From Clostridium sp. 1001271st1 H5 (GTDB taxonomy: Bacteria; Bacillota; Clostridia; Lachnospirales; Lachnospiraceae): a DNA stretch of 64,000 nt. How positions within the stretch are numbered: position 1 is the first letter of the stretch; each line of letters starts with the position of its first letter. Under the pieces are notes generated by a model, which did not search any database, had not been told where the DNA came from, and was given only the letters and a program-made list of their open reading frames with translations. Location: assembly GCF_005845215.1 (NCBI RefSeq), contig NZ_SPHO01000008.1, forward strand, positions 186,001 through 250,000. The letters run 5' to 3'. Below, piece after piece: positions 34,154 through 42,710 of the stretch. Both the position numbers and the translations under genes were made by a program.

Positions 34154-34392
34154 TGATGAAGAATTGGCTGAAAAATGAGGCGCTGAGGCGCTGCCTTTTT
34201 CCTCTGGCATTTTTATGTATCTTTATCGTATGGAGACTGGCGGAACATGGTTTTCGGAATATATGGATATACCTGCTGCTGACGGCCGGCGTCATATGCC
34301 TGGTTCTGGACCGTGTCTTTAAACCCTGGGAGCATTACAGGATGAGAAAACGCCGGGAGAAGGGACAGCAAAAACAGGATAAGAAACTATAA
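34150..34392 (+). CDS. Small membrane protein at the end of the Grd operon
   Basis: 80 residues with two hydrophobic helices (about 14-30 and 37-54) and a very basic tail. Three consecutive ATG codons (34150, 34153, 34156) are possible starts, overlapping the stop of the selenoprotein gene, so translation is probably coupled. No family is recognised. It might assist the transporter or reductase, but there is no direct evidence. Confidence 0.55.
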   Translation: MMMKNWLKNEALRRCLFPLAFLCIFIVWRLAEHGFRNIWIYLLLTAGVICLVLDRVFKPWEHYRMRKRREKGQQKQDKKL

Positions 34393-34412
34393 TATGAATC
34401 AGATATTCAGAC

Positions 34413-34449
34413 AGAAGCGGATGCAGGAGTAACCTGTGCATCCGCTTCT
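34413..34449 (+). terminator. Terminator of the TRAP-Grd operon
   Basis: A perfect stem of at least 12 bp, GAAGCGGATGCA/TGCATCCGCTTC, is followed by T-rich sequence. Confidence 0.85.
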
Positions 34450-34498
34450 TTCATTTCCGCCTGGTTGGTTTTTCCTTTGTGCAGCGGAAAAATCAAAT

Positions 34499-34527
34499 TT
34501 TATCTTTTGGCCGCGGCTTGCTATAAT
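34499..34527 (+). promoter_or_regulatory. Promoter of the beta-glucoside PTS operon
   Basis: A perfect TATAAT at 34522-34527 has a poor -35 (TTTATC) 17 bases upstream, which fits an activator-dependent promoter; the PRD regulator encoded at 38948-40810 is the obvious candidate. Confidence 0.55.
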
Positions 34528-34556
34528 AAGGCCATAAAAGACAGGAGGGATAGAAC

Positions 34557-35945
34557 GTGAACGATTTTTTATGGGGAGGAGCAACTGCCTCCTACCAATG
34601 CGAGGGCGGCTGGCAGGAAGGCGGGAGGGTGGAATCCATGTGGGATGTGTATTTGCATGAGAACCATCTGGAGAACGGGGACGTGGCCAGCGACCATTAC
34701 CACCGTTTCAGGGAGGACATCCGCATGATGAAGGAAGGAGGCCAGAACAGCTACCGTTTTTCACTGGCCTGGCCCAGAATCATCAGAAACAGGGAGGGGG
34801 AAGTGAACCAGGAGGGCATTGATTTTTACAATCAGCTGATTGATGCCTGTCTGGAATATGGAATCACACCCATGGTAACCATTTTCCATTGGGACCTGCC
34901 CCAGTACCTGGAGGAAAAAGGCGGATGGCTGAACCGTGAAACATGTGCGGCATACACCCATTATGCAAAGATATGCTTTGACCGGTTTGGGGACCGGGTA
35001 AAGCTGTGGGCAACCTTTAATGAGCCAAGGTATTATACCAACAGCGGTTATCTAATCGGCAACTATCCTCCGGGACACCAGGATATTCAGGAGACAGTTA
35101 CTGCTTCCTACTATATGATGCTGGCGTCCGCCATGGCTGTGGAGGCATTCAGGGCAGGCGGATATGACGGGCAGATTGGAATTGTGCACAGCTTTTCTCC
35201 TGTCTATACCATGGACACAAGGGTGGAGTCAGCCATAGCCGAGAGATTTGCCGATAATTTCTACAATAACTGGATACTGGATACAGCGGCCCTTGGAGAA
35301 ATTCCGGGAGATTTGCTGGGAGAGCTTAAAAAGACCTGCGACCTGTCCATGATGACTCCGGAAGACTTAGCCGTCATCCGCCGCAACAGGGTGGACTATC
35401 TTGGACTGAACTACTATGCCAGGGTCATGGTAAAGCCTTATGAGAGCGGGGAGACAACCCTGATAGTCAATAACCAGGGAAAGAAGGCAAAGGGGACTTC
35501 CCAGACCATCATTAAGGGCTGGTTTGAACAGGTAAGGCCGGAGAGCAGCCGTTACACGGAGTGGGATACGGAGATTTTCCCGGAGGGGCTGTATGAGGGG
35601 ATACGAAGGGTATGGAATAAATACCATCTTCCCATCTATATCACGGAAAATGGAATCGGACTCTACGAGGATATATCTGTGAGCCAGGTGGAGGACGATG
35701 ACAGGATTGAATTTATGGACATGCATATTGCAGCGGTGCTGAAAGCCAAGGAGGGAGGCTGTGATGTGCGGGGGTACTATGCCTGGTCGCCTTTTGATTT
35801 GTATTCCTGGAAAAATGGAACTGAGAAGCGCTATGGACTGGTTGCCATTGATTATGAAAACGGACTGGAACGCAGACCGAAAAAAAGCTATTACTGGTAT
35901 AAGGATGTAATTGAAACGGAAGGAAAACATATTACAGGAAAATAA
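34557..35945 (+). CDS. Glycoside hydrolase family 1, probable 6-phospho-beta-glucosidase
   Basis: 462 residues from a GTG with AGGAGGG seven bases upstream. The acid/base Glu156 lies in TFNEP and the nucleophile Glu364 in ITENG. The C-terminal segment RRPKKSYYWYKDVI resembles that of 6-phospho-beta-glycosidases, and the next genes encode a Lac-family PTS, so the substrate is most likely a phosphorylated beta-glucoside such as cellobiose-6-phosphate. It acts in the cytoplasm. It is followed 14 bases later by the EIIC gene. Confidence 0.92.
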   Translation: MNDFLWGGATASYQCEGGWQEGGRVESMWDVYLHENHLENGDVASDHYHRFREDIRMMKEGGQNSYRFSLAWPRIIRNREGEVNQEGIDFYNQLIDACLEYGITPMVTIFHWDLPQYLEEKGGWLNRETCAAYTHYAKICFDRFGDRVKLWATFNEPRYYTNSGYLIGNYPPGHQDIQETVTASYYMMLASAMAVEAFRAGGYDGQIGIVHSFSPVYTMDTRVESAIAERFADNFYNNWILDTAALGEIPGDLLGELKKTCDLSMMTPEDLAVIRRNRVDYLGLNYYARVMVKPYESGETTLIVNNQGKKAKGTSQTIIKGWFEQVRPESSRYTEWDTEIFPEGLYEGIRRVWNKYHLPIYITENGIGLYEDISVSQVEDDDRIEFMDMHIAAVLKAKEGGCDVRGYYAWSPFDLYSWKNGTEKRYGLVAIDYENGLERRPKKSYYWYKDVIETEGKHITGK

Positions 35946-35959
35946 TGGGGGAGTGTTAT

Positions 35960-37258
35960 ATGAATATACAGAGTATGAGCGTTTCAATGGAAAAATATGT
36001 TATGCCCATTGCCAACAAGCTGGGGAATGAGATACACCTGCGGGCAATCCGGGACGCCTTTATGTCCCTGCTGCCAATTACTTTTACAGGAGGTATTGCC
36101 GCCGTACTGAGCTCTGCTCCTTCTGCAGATGCCGCCGGAACGGGAATCACCCTGGCCTGGGCCAGGTTTGTGGAGAGCAACAGCATGATTTTCTCCTGGA
36201 TTAACGCGCTGACATTGGGGGCCATGTCCCTTTATATCTGCATTGGAATCATCCATTTCCTGTGCAAGAGCCGGAAAATAGAGTCGTTTCTGCCGATTCT
36301 CCTGGGAGTCTGCGGATTTCTGATGCTGATTGCAGAGCCTGTGTCCCTTGGATGGGACGGAAAGATGGCGGAGCTGTCTTATATGGACGGCAAGGGGCTG
36401 ATTCCGGCCATGTTTATATCCATACTGACTGCGGATTTGTATTGTTACATGAGGAAACGGGATTTTGGTAAGATTTCCCTGCCGGATACAGTGCCTGCAT
36501 CTCTTTCGGATGTATTTGCCTCCATAGTGCCGGGGGCGGTACTGATGGTAATCTACATCGCGCTGTTTGCAATCATGAATAAAGTGGGAACCACGCTGCC
36601 GAAACTGATTTACAATGCCATTTCCCCGTCCCTGACAGCGGCGGACAGTGTTGGTTTCACCATTATCATTACACTGATGGTACATATTTTCTGGTTTTTC
36701 GGCATACATGACGCCGCCCTTTCAGGCGTGCTTGCGCCTATCCGTGACGGTAATTTATCCATCAATGCGGCTGCCCATGCAGCCGGGCAGGCCCTTCCGT
36801 CCATTTTCACCACGCCGTTCTGGGTATATTTTGTGGTGATTGGAGGATGCGGTTCCGTGCTGGCCTTGACAGCGCTGCTGTGCTTTTCAAAGTCAAAGCA
36901 GCTAAAGACCATTGGAAGGCTGGGAATTGTACCTGCGTTTTTCAATATCTCAGAACCTGTAATCTTCGGCCTGCCTCTTATGCTGAATCCTGTATTTTTC
37001 GTACCATTCCTGCTGACTTCGGTTATTAACGGCACTGCCGCGTATCTGACCATGCAGGTCGGCCTGATTGGAAAGAGCTTTGCCATGCTGTCCTGGCAGA
37101 TGCCTTCTGTTATTGGAGCATTTTTTTCAACCATGGACTGGAAAGCGCCGCTGCTTATCCTGGTTTTGATTGTGGCAGACGGGCTGGTGTATTTCCCGTT
37201 CTACAAGATTTATGAGAAGAATATGGTCAAGCTGGAAAGCGGGGAAGAGGGAAACTAA
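35960..37258 (+). CDS. PTS lactose/cellobiose-family EIIC permease
   Basis: 432 residues with about ten transmembrane helices. The family segment FWFFGIHDAALSGVLAPI near residue 245 matches the GIH motif of Lac-family EIIC, and FNISEPVIFGLP is the conserved substrate-site loop. The ATG at 35960 has GGGGGAG upstream; a longer frame lacks a proper ribosome binding site. It imports and phosphorylates a beta-glucoside together with the EIIB and EIIA encoded next. Confidence 0.93.
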   Translation: MNIQSMSVSMEKYVMPIANKLGNEIHLRAIRDAFMSLLPITFTGGIAAVLSSAPSADAAGTGITLAWARFVESNSMIFSWINALTLGAMSLYICIGIIHFLCKSRKIESFLPILLGVCGFLMLIAEPVSLGWDGKMAELSYMDGKGLIPAMFISILTADLYCYMRKRDFGKISLPDTVPASLSDVFASIVPGAVLMVIYIALFAIMNKVGTTLPKLIYNAISPSLTAADSVGFTIIITLMVHIFWFFGIHDAALSGVLAPIRDGNLSINAAAHAAGQALPSIFTTPFWVYFVVIGGCGSVLALTALLCFSKSKQLKTIGRLGIVPAFFNISEPVIFGLPLMLNPVFFVPFLLTSVINGTAAYLTMQVGLIGKSFAMLSWQMPSVIGAFFSTMDWKAPLLILVLIVADGLVYFPFYKIYEKNMVKLESGEEGN

Positions 37259-37348
37259 ATAGAAACAGCCATTTAAAATAGTAATCCAGGACAATGGTTC
37301 CAAAGGGGAATCCACAAAAACCAATCCAAAAAAGGAGGATATAAATAT

Positions 37349-37651
37349 ATGAAACGAATCGTATTATTATGCAATGGCGGTTTATCCACCGGAATTCTTG
37401 TAAAAAAAATGAAAGCAGCAGCAGAGGCCCAGGACTTTGCATGTGAGATTTCAGCTGCCCCTGTTTCCGATGCGGAGGCAGTGGGAGCAGAGGCAGACCT
37501 GATTCTCCTGGGCCCCCAGGTGCGGTTCCAGATGGAGACCGTGAAAAAGCAGGTGTCATGCCCCGTGACATCCATCGACCCTGTGTCATACGGCACAATG
37601 AATGGGGAGAAGGTATTAAATCAGGTAAAAAAAGAATTGGGGGAAGCGTAA
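37349..37651 (+). CDS. PTS lactose/cellobiose-family EIIB
   Basis: 100 residues. The active-site cysteine is Cys8 in LLCNGGLSTG, the phospho-Cys loop of this family. It accepts phosphate from EIIA and passes it to the sugar bound by EIIC. The stop codon shares a base with the EIIA start (TAATG). Confidence 0.95.
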   Translation: MKRIVLLCNGGLSTGILVKKMKAAAEAQDFACEISAAPVSDAEAVGAEADLILLGPQVRFQMETVKKQVSCPVTSIDPVSYGTMNGEKVLNQVKKELGEA

Positions 37652-37959
37652 TGGAGGATATGGAACTGATTTGCCTGCAGATTATCAGCAATGCAGGCGA
37701 GGCCAGGAGCGAGTCCATGGCTGCCCTGGCTGCTGCCAGAAACAGCAGATTTGACGAGGCCGGGGAACATCTGGCTGCCGCCGGGGAGAAAATGAAAGAG
37801 GCGCACCATGTACATACCAGGCTGATAACCATGGATGCCAACGGGGAATTGGATAAAATCAGTCTTATCATGATTCACAGCGAGGATATTATGATGGGGG
37901 CGGAGATTACATTGGCTCTGGCAAAGGAAATTGTGGAGCTGTACAAAAGCAGAGCTTAG
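37651..37959 (+). CDS. PTS lactose/cellobiose-family EIIA
   Basis: 102 residues, all helical. The phospho-accepting histidine is in EAHHVHTRLI near residue 50-54, and a late HSEDIMMGAE matches the family. The start at 37651 overlaps the EIIB stop, so the two are translated together. Confidence 0.93.
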   Translation: MEDMELICLQIISNAGEARSESMAALAAARNSRFDEAGEHLAAAGEKMKEAHHVHTRLITMDANGELDKISLIMIHSEDIMMGAEITLALAKEIVELYKSRA

Positions 37960-38033
37960 AAACGGGAAGGTGATAAGTTCCCGGGTGGAGCCGGGAGCTG
38001 TCCGGAATCATGATAAAGGGAAGGGATACAGAG

Positions 38034-38846
38034 ATGGAGAAGCAGATGAGAATAAAAAAATGGTGTATATGTATGGTATTGATTACGGGGATAGCGGCAT
38101 TGTCCGGCTGCCGGAAACAGGCTGATGGGGAACAGGCAGAGCCGCTGGCAGCAGAGCAGAAAGCCGTCACAATTTATCTGGTCCGGCACGGAAAGACCTT
38201 TCTGAACACCACAGGACAGGTGCAGGGCTGGGTGGATTCGCCTCTCACGGAGGAAGGGGAATCCCAGGCTGATGCGGCAGGAAGAGGGATGAAGGATATT
38301 CCGTTTGTCACTGCGTTTTCCAGCGATTTGGGCAGACAGCGTGCAACGGCAAAGCGTATTCTGGCCCAGAATCAAGGGGACATCCCTGAGCTGCAGGAAG
38401 TCATCGGGCTGAGGGAAGAGTTTTACGGCGGCTTTGAGGGCAAACCGGATGCGGAGCTGTGGCGTCCGATTTACGAAGCCAACGGGGTTTCCTATGATGA
38501 GAACCAGTCAACCTATCTGAATCTGTCAAAAAAGGAGAAGGTGGATACAATTGCTGCCATTGACCCGCTGCATATGGCGGAGAACTATGAGGATATCTCA
38601 AAACGTTCCATTGAGGTCATGGATACAATTGTAAAGACAACCCAGGAGGCAGGCGGAGGAAACGCACTGGCGGTATCCAGCGGCGATGAGATTGCAACCA
38701 TTCTGGATTTGCTGGTGCCTGAGCAGTATCAGGGGGAGCATATATCAAACTGCAGCGTAACGGTCCTGACTTATGAGAATGGCGGGTATACGCTGGAAAC
38801 GTGCGGGGATGTGAGCTATATGGAGGCAGGAGAAGAAACGGAATAA
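38034..38846 (+). CDS. Histidine-phosphatase-family lipoprotein
   Basis: About 270 residues. A signal peptide ends in the lipobox ALSGC, so the protein is probably anchored outside the membrane. The catalytic motif LVRHGKTFLN and a downstream Glu/Asp-rich active site (LREEFYGGFEG) place it in the phosphoglycerate-mutase-like histidine phosphatase family. Start alternatives are 38034 and 38046. It ends the PTS operon before a terminator. An extracytoplasmic member in such an operon is unusual and its substrate is unknown. Confidence 0.82.
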   Translation: MEKQMRIKKWCICMVLITGIAALSGCRKQADGEQAEPLAAEQKAVTIYLVRHGKTFLNTTGQVQGWVDSPLTEEGESQADAAGRGMKDIPFVTAFSSDLGRQRATAKRILAQNQGDIPELQEVIGLREEFYGGFEGKPDAELWRPIYEANGVSYDENQSTYLNLSKKEKVDTIAAIDPLHMAENYEDISKRSIEVMDTIVKTTQEAGGGNALAVSSGDEIATILDLLVPEQYQGEHISNCSVTVLTYENGGYTLETCGDVSYMEAGEETE

Positions 38847-38874
38847 ATCAGTTAAAAATACATTGCAGGGAAAC

Positions 38875-38922
38875 TGGCAGCCTGACAGGGGAAGATACAT
38901 ACCCGGTCAGGCTGTTTCTGCC
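38875..38922. terminator. Terminator between convergent genes
   Basis: A 9-bp stem CAGCCTGAC/GTCAGGCTG has an outer GGCAG/CTGCC pairing and T-rich flanks. Confidence 0.7.
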
Positions 38923-38947
38923 ATTTATACAGTTATAAAAGGTCAGT

Positions 38948-40810
38948 CTAAATCAATAAATCCATAAACTGCCGGCAATCCCTGACCTTTGCCAGCTTGT
39001 AAATGGTATTGGTTTTAAACAGGTTATCAATCATTACATTATAGACAGGAATAATGGTGTGGTTCCAGGTTGGGGCAAGGGCAAAGAGAAAGATGATTTT
39101 CACATTGTACTCGCCCCAGGGGAGCTTGTTTTTCAGCACGCAGACGCAGACAGCTGTCCGCCTTGCGTTGTTTTCCATGGCGTGGGCAAAGGCAAAGCCG
39201 GGTTCAAAGGCAGTAGGTGCAATGGATTCGCGCTGCATAACGCTTTCCAGGAACCCCGGTCCCACATATCCCTGCTCATAAAGCCTTTCGCACAGAAAGG
39301 CCACTGCATCCTGGCGGGAATCGAATTCCATGTCGGTAAAGAACAGGGAGGGTTTGAATAAGGTCCTGAAATAGGTCCTGATGCTGTTGACCTCGCTGTC
39401 CCTGACAACAGTGAGCAGCTTTTCCTTCTCATGATAGTTCAGAAAGTTCCGGCACAGGATTACCGGCACCTCCCCGGGCTGGAAGGGGAGGGGGACCGTG
39501 GTGAGGACGGCCAGGATGTCTTTGGGCATTTCCAGGGGACAGTCAAAGATGGACCAGGTATAGGCTATTTTAAAGCGGCACTCGCCCATGTCCTCCAGGC
39601 GCTTGACTATAAGCTCTTTGATTTGTTTTCCGTAGGGATTAACCAGCGCCACCTTTTGCTCTGTCTTTCCGAGATTTGTCTCCATGGCCCGTATGAAGTG
39701 TATGGCGAAAAGGCTGATTTCGTCTTCGCTCAGGGATGTGCCTGAGAGATTGTTGAACCGGTCAGCGAAAAAAATGGCAATGTCGTATTCCAGCGGATAT
39801 TTGGATTTAATAGTAGCAAGCACCGGATTGATGACGTACTGTCTGTGCCGCCTCCGTTCCAGGGCGCCGTGGAGCTGCTCGGTCATTTCATGACAGAATT
39901 CCTTATCAATGGTAAAATCAAAACCATATTCCACGTTGATTTCAATCAGTATCTTTTCCAGGAGAGTTTGGGCCTGGCTGTCCGGTTTTTCGTTTACGTG
40001 ATAGAAATCATTTTGAAAGAGTCTGGAGAAGTACCTGTGTTCCGAGGGTGGGAAGGTGATAAAAAGCCGTGAACCCAGTTCTTCTAAAAAATGCCTGCCC
40101 GTGCTTAAGGCATCTTCATCGGGTTCATTGTCAGGTGACATTTCTGGCATAAAAAAGCCGCATACAGCCCGCTCGGCCATGACAGCAGTGCCGATGAGCA
40201 GGCGTACAATGGTGGTGTCATAGAGGTGCCGCCGGAGAAGGTCCAGTTCCCGGAACATCAGTTCCTTCAGCTCCTTTAAATCTACAATGTCAAAAAAAGG
40301 CTGGAATTGTTCCATATCAAAATAATGGTTAACATTCCGGTTCATGATATAGAGGGTGTAGTAGGAACGTTTTTGTTCCTCTGAGGCGGACAGGGAGAGG
40401 ACTCCGTTCTGTTTGATGATGGCCGGCTGGCCGTGGCGTCTGGTCATGTTCCGGTTCAGCTGGGCCACCATTTTAGTGAGCAGGGCATCGCTGATGAACA
40501 GCTCATCCGCCAGTTCCAGATAAGGTGTTTCCCGGCAGAACAAAACCTGCCGGATGATAACCCATTCCAGGTCGTCTTCCGGAAGTCCGTTTTCTGAAGT
40601 TCGGACCCGCTTTTCCCGATGTCCGGCGTCTATGAAGTAGCCCTGTCCTTTTTTTGAGCAGATAACCTCCTGCGCCTGGGACCCGTTGATTTCCTTGATA
40701 TCGCTTCTTACGGTCCTATCGCTGATATGCAGAAGGGCGGCAATCTGCTGGGATGTCAGGCAATCATGTTCTGCCAGCAAATCCCAAATCCGTTTCTGAC
40801 GTGCAGTCAT
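38948..40810 (-). CDS. PRD-containing transcription regulator (LicR/BglG-like activator)
   Basis: 620 residues from the ATG at 40810 (AGGAGG upstream). Order: an N-terminal helix-turn-helix (RIWDLLAEHDCLTSQQIAAL, SDRTVRSDI), a second HTH-like region, two PTS regulation domains (about 180-390), a EIIB-like region, and a C-terminal fructose/mannitol-type EIIA domain with EPGFAFAHAMEN. PTS-dependent phosphorylation of PRD histidines controls such activators. It is convergent with and next to the beta-glucoside PTS operon, its probable target. Confidence 0.88.
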   Translation of the reverse strand: MTARQKRIWDLLAEHDCLTSQQIAALLHISDRTVRSDIKEINGSQAQEVICSKKGQGYFIDAGHREKRVRTSENGLPEDDLEWVIIRQVLFCRETPYLELADELFISDALLTKMVAQLNRNMTRRHGQPAIIKQNGVLSLSASEEQKRSYYTLYIMNRNVNHYFDMEQFQPFFDIVDLKELKELMFRELDLLRRHLYDTTIVRLLIGTAVMAERAVCGFFMPEMSPDNEPDEDALSTGRHFLEELGSRLFITFPPSEHRYFSRLFQNDFYHVNEKPDSQAQTLLEKILIEINVEYGFDFTIDKEFCHEMTEQLHGALERRRHRQYVINPVLATIKSKYPLEYDIAIFFADRFNNLSGTSLSEDEISLFAIHFIRAMETNLGKTEQKVALVNPYGKQIKELIVKRLEDMGECRFKIAYTWSIFDCPLEMPKDILAVLTTVPLPFQPGEVPVILCRNFLNYHEKEKLLTVVRDSEVNSIRTYFRTLFKPSLFFTDMEFDSRQDAVAFLCERLYEQGYVGPGFLESVMQRESIAPTAFEPGFAFAHAMENNARRTAVCVCVLKNKLPWGEYNVKIIFLFALAPTWNHTIIPVYNVMIDNLFKTNTIYKLAKVRDCRQFMDLLI

Positions 40811-40829
40811 GGTATCCTCCTGGAATGTA

Positions 40830-40874
40830 GCAAAACAGCGGATGCAGGGGCAAGCCTGCGGTCCGCTGTTTTGC
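40830..40874. terminator. Long hairpin between hydA2 and the PRD regulator gene
   Basis: A perfect 13-bp stem GCAAAACAGCGGA/TCCGCTGTTTTGC encloses an inner GCAGG/CCTGC hairpin. It lies after the minus-strand hydrogenase operon and just before the regulator's ribosome binding site. No clean T-tract follows on the minus strand, so termination and leader control are both possible. Confidence 0.5.
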
Positions 40875-40946
40875 ATATATGTACATTGCTTGCAAAAACC
40901 ATTGAAAATCTGTCTTTACGGAATATACGTGATTATGGTGTGGTGA

Positions 40947-42692
40947 TTAGTGCTGGTTAATGCTCCTCTTTACATAAGTGGTGTGGAGCAGGTGATGTGC
41001 TTTCTCACTTCCTGGCTCGCCCAGGTAAGTGGCGTAGAGTTCCTTGATGGCAGGATTCTCATGGGACTTACGGATTGGGTTGCCTAAATCGATATCGTAG
41101 AGCACCTTTGCCCTCAGACTGCGGATGTCCGTTGTGTTGCGCACATGTCCTGGCTGCTGGGGCTGTCCGCCGCCGTTTACACAGCCGCCGGGGCATCCCA
41201 TGATTTCGATGAAGTGATAGCTGGCTTCACCGGATTTAACCTTATTCAGCAGTTCTCTGGCATTGCCCAGGCCTGAAGCTACTGCAATCTTTACTTCCAT
41301 GCCGGCTACATTGTAGGTGGCTTCCTTGATTCCCTTTGTGCCGCGGACTTCTGTGAAGTCCGGCTTGGGCAGCTCTTCGCCTGTCAGGGTTTCCACGGCA
41401 GTTCTGAGGGCGGCTTCCATAACTCCGCCTGTTGCGCCGAAGATAACGGCTGCGCCGGTTCCAAGGCCCAGAGGTGCGTCAAACTCCTCATCCGGCAGGT
41501 CTAAGAACCTGATGCCGGCCTTCTTAATCATGCGGGCCAGCTCCCTGGTGGTGATGGATATGTCCACATCCGGCATTCCGTTGGCATCCTCGTCCTCGCG
41601 GCCAATCTCAAACTTCTTGGCAGTACATGGCATTACGCTTACGCTTACAATGTCCTTCGGGTCAATTCCTGCCTTCTCGGCATAGTAGGACTTGGCAATG
41701 GCGCCAAACATCTGCTGAGGAGATTTACAGGAAGACAGGTTCTCTGTCATGTCCGGGAAATAGTGCTCGCAGTATTTTACCCATCCAGGTGAACAGGAAG
41801 TGATGAGCGGCAGTACGCCTCCGTTTTGTACACGGTCAATAAACTCATGCGCTTCCTCCATGATGGTAAGGTCTGCGGAGAAATTGGTATCAAATACCTT
41901 GTCAAAGCCCAGACGGCGCAGGGCTGCAGCCATCTTGCCTTCCACATCCGTGCCGATAGGCAGTCCGAATTCCTCGCCAAGTCCTGCGCGTACAGCAGGG
42001 GCAGTCTGGACAATCACATGCTTTTTGGGGTCTGCTATGGCTGCAAATACATCTGCGGTGTAATCCTTCTCAGTCAAGGCGCCGGTTGGACATACGGCGA
42101 TACACTGACCGCAGGATACGCAGGAGGTCTCTCCCAGGCCCATCTCAAAGGCAGAGCCGATGGAAGTGGCAAATCCGCGGTTGTTGGCGCCGATAACGCC
42201 GATGCCCTGTATGTTTTCGCAGACAGCCACACAGCGGCGGCACAGGATACATTTGCTGTTGTCCCGAATCATATGGGCGGCAGAGGTGTCAATCTCAGAC
42301 GGGGTAATCTCTCCGTCATAGTAACCCTCGTCGTCAACGCCCAGCTCATGGGCCAGCTCCTGAAGCTCGCAGTGTCCGCTGCGGACACAGGACAGACAGG
42401 AACGGTTGTGGTTGGATAACAGGAGCTGTAATGTCTTCTTCCTGGAATCCAGTACTTTAGGTGTATTGGTAAATACTTCCATGCCTTCCTCAGCAGGATA
42501 GACACAGGAAGTTACCAGTTTTCCATTCTTTAATTCTACTATACAGATACGGCAGGCACCGATTTCATTGATTTCCTTTAAGAAACACAGAGTAGGAATC
42601 TCGATATGTGCCAGTCTGGCTGCCTCCAGGATTGTGGAACCCTTGGGAGCGGTGACTGCAATGCCGTTGATTTTAAGATTAATTGTCTCCAT
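40947..42692 (-). CDS. hydA: [FeFe]-hydrogenase catalytic subunit 2 (HydA/HndD)
   Basis: 581 residues with the same layout as the operon 1 catalytic subunit: [2Fe-2S] domain, His-ligated [4Fe-4S] (NHNRSCLSCVRSGHCELQ), two [4Fe-4S] motifs (CILCRRCVAVC, CVSCGQCIAVCP), and the H-cluster motifs TSCSPGW, MPCTAKKFE and MGCPGGCVNGGGQP, with a C-terminal HHLLHTTYV. It is the H2-forming subunit of an electron-bifurcating or NAD(P)-dependent complex. Like its paralogue it has Ser in place of the second Cys of the first motif and a Cys in the following SSCKSP segment. Confidence 0.95.
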   Translation of the reverse strand: METINLKINGIAVTAPKGSTILEAARLAHIEIPTLCFLKEINEIGACRICIVELKNGKLVTSCVYPAEEGMEVFTNTPKVLDSRKKTLQLLLSNHNRSCLSCVRSGHCELQELAHELGVDDEGYYDGEITPSEIDTSAAHMIRDNSKCILCRRCVAVCENIQGIGVIGANNRGFATSIGSAFEMGLGETSCVSCGQCIAVCPTGALTEKDYTADVFAAIADPKKHVIVQTAPAVRAGLGEEFGLPIGTDVEGKMAAALRRLGFDKVFDTNFSADLTIMEEAHEFIDRVQNGGVLPLITSCSPGWVKYCEHYFPDMTENLSSCKSPQQMFGAIAKSYYAEKAGIDPKDIVSVSVMPCTAKKFEIGREDEDANGMPDVDISITTRELARMIKKAGIRFLDLPDEEFDAPLGLGTGAAVIFGATGGVMEAALRTAVETLTGEELPKPDFTEVRGTKGIKEATYNVAGMEVKIAVASGLGNARELLNKVKSGEASYHFIEIMGCPGGCVNGGGQPQQPGHVRNTTDIRSLRAKVLYDIDLGNPIRKSHENPAIKELYATYLGEPGSEKAHHLLHTTYVKRSINQH

Positions 42693-42710
42693 CGTATATT
42701 CCCTCCCTCA

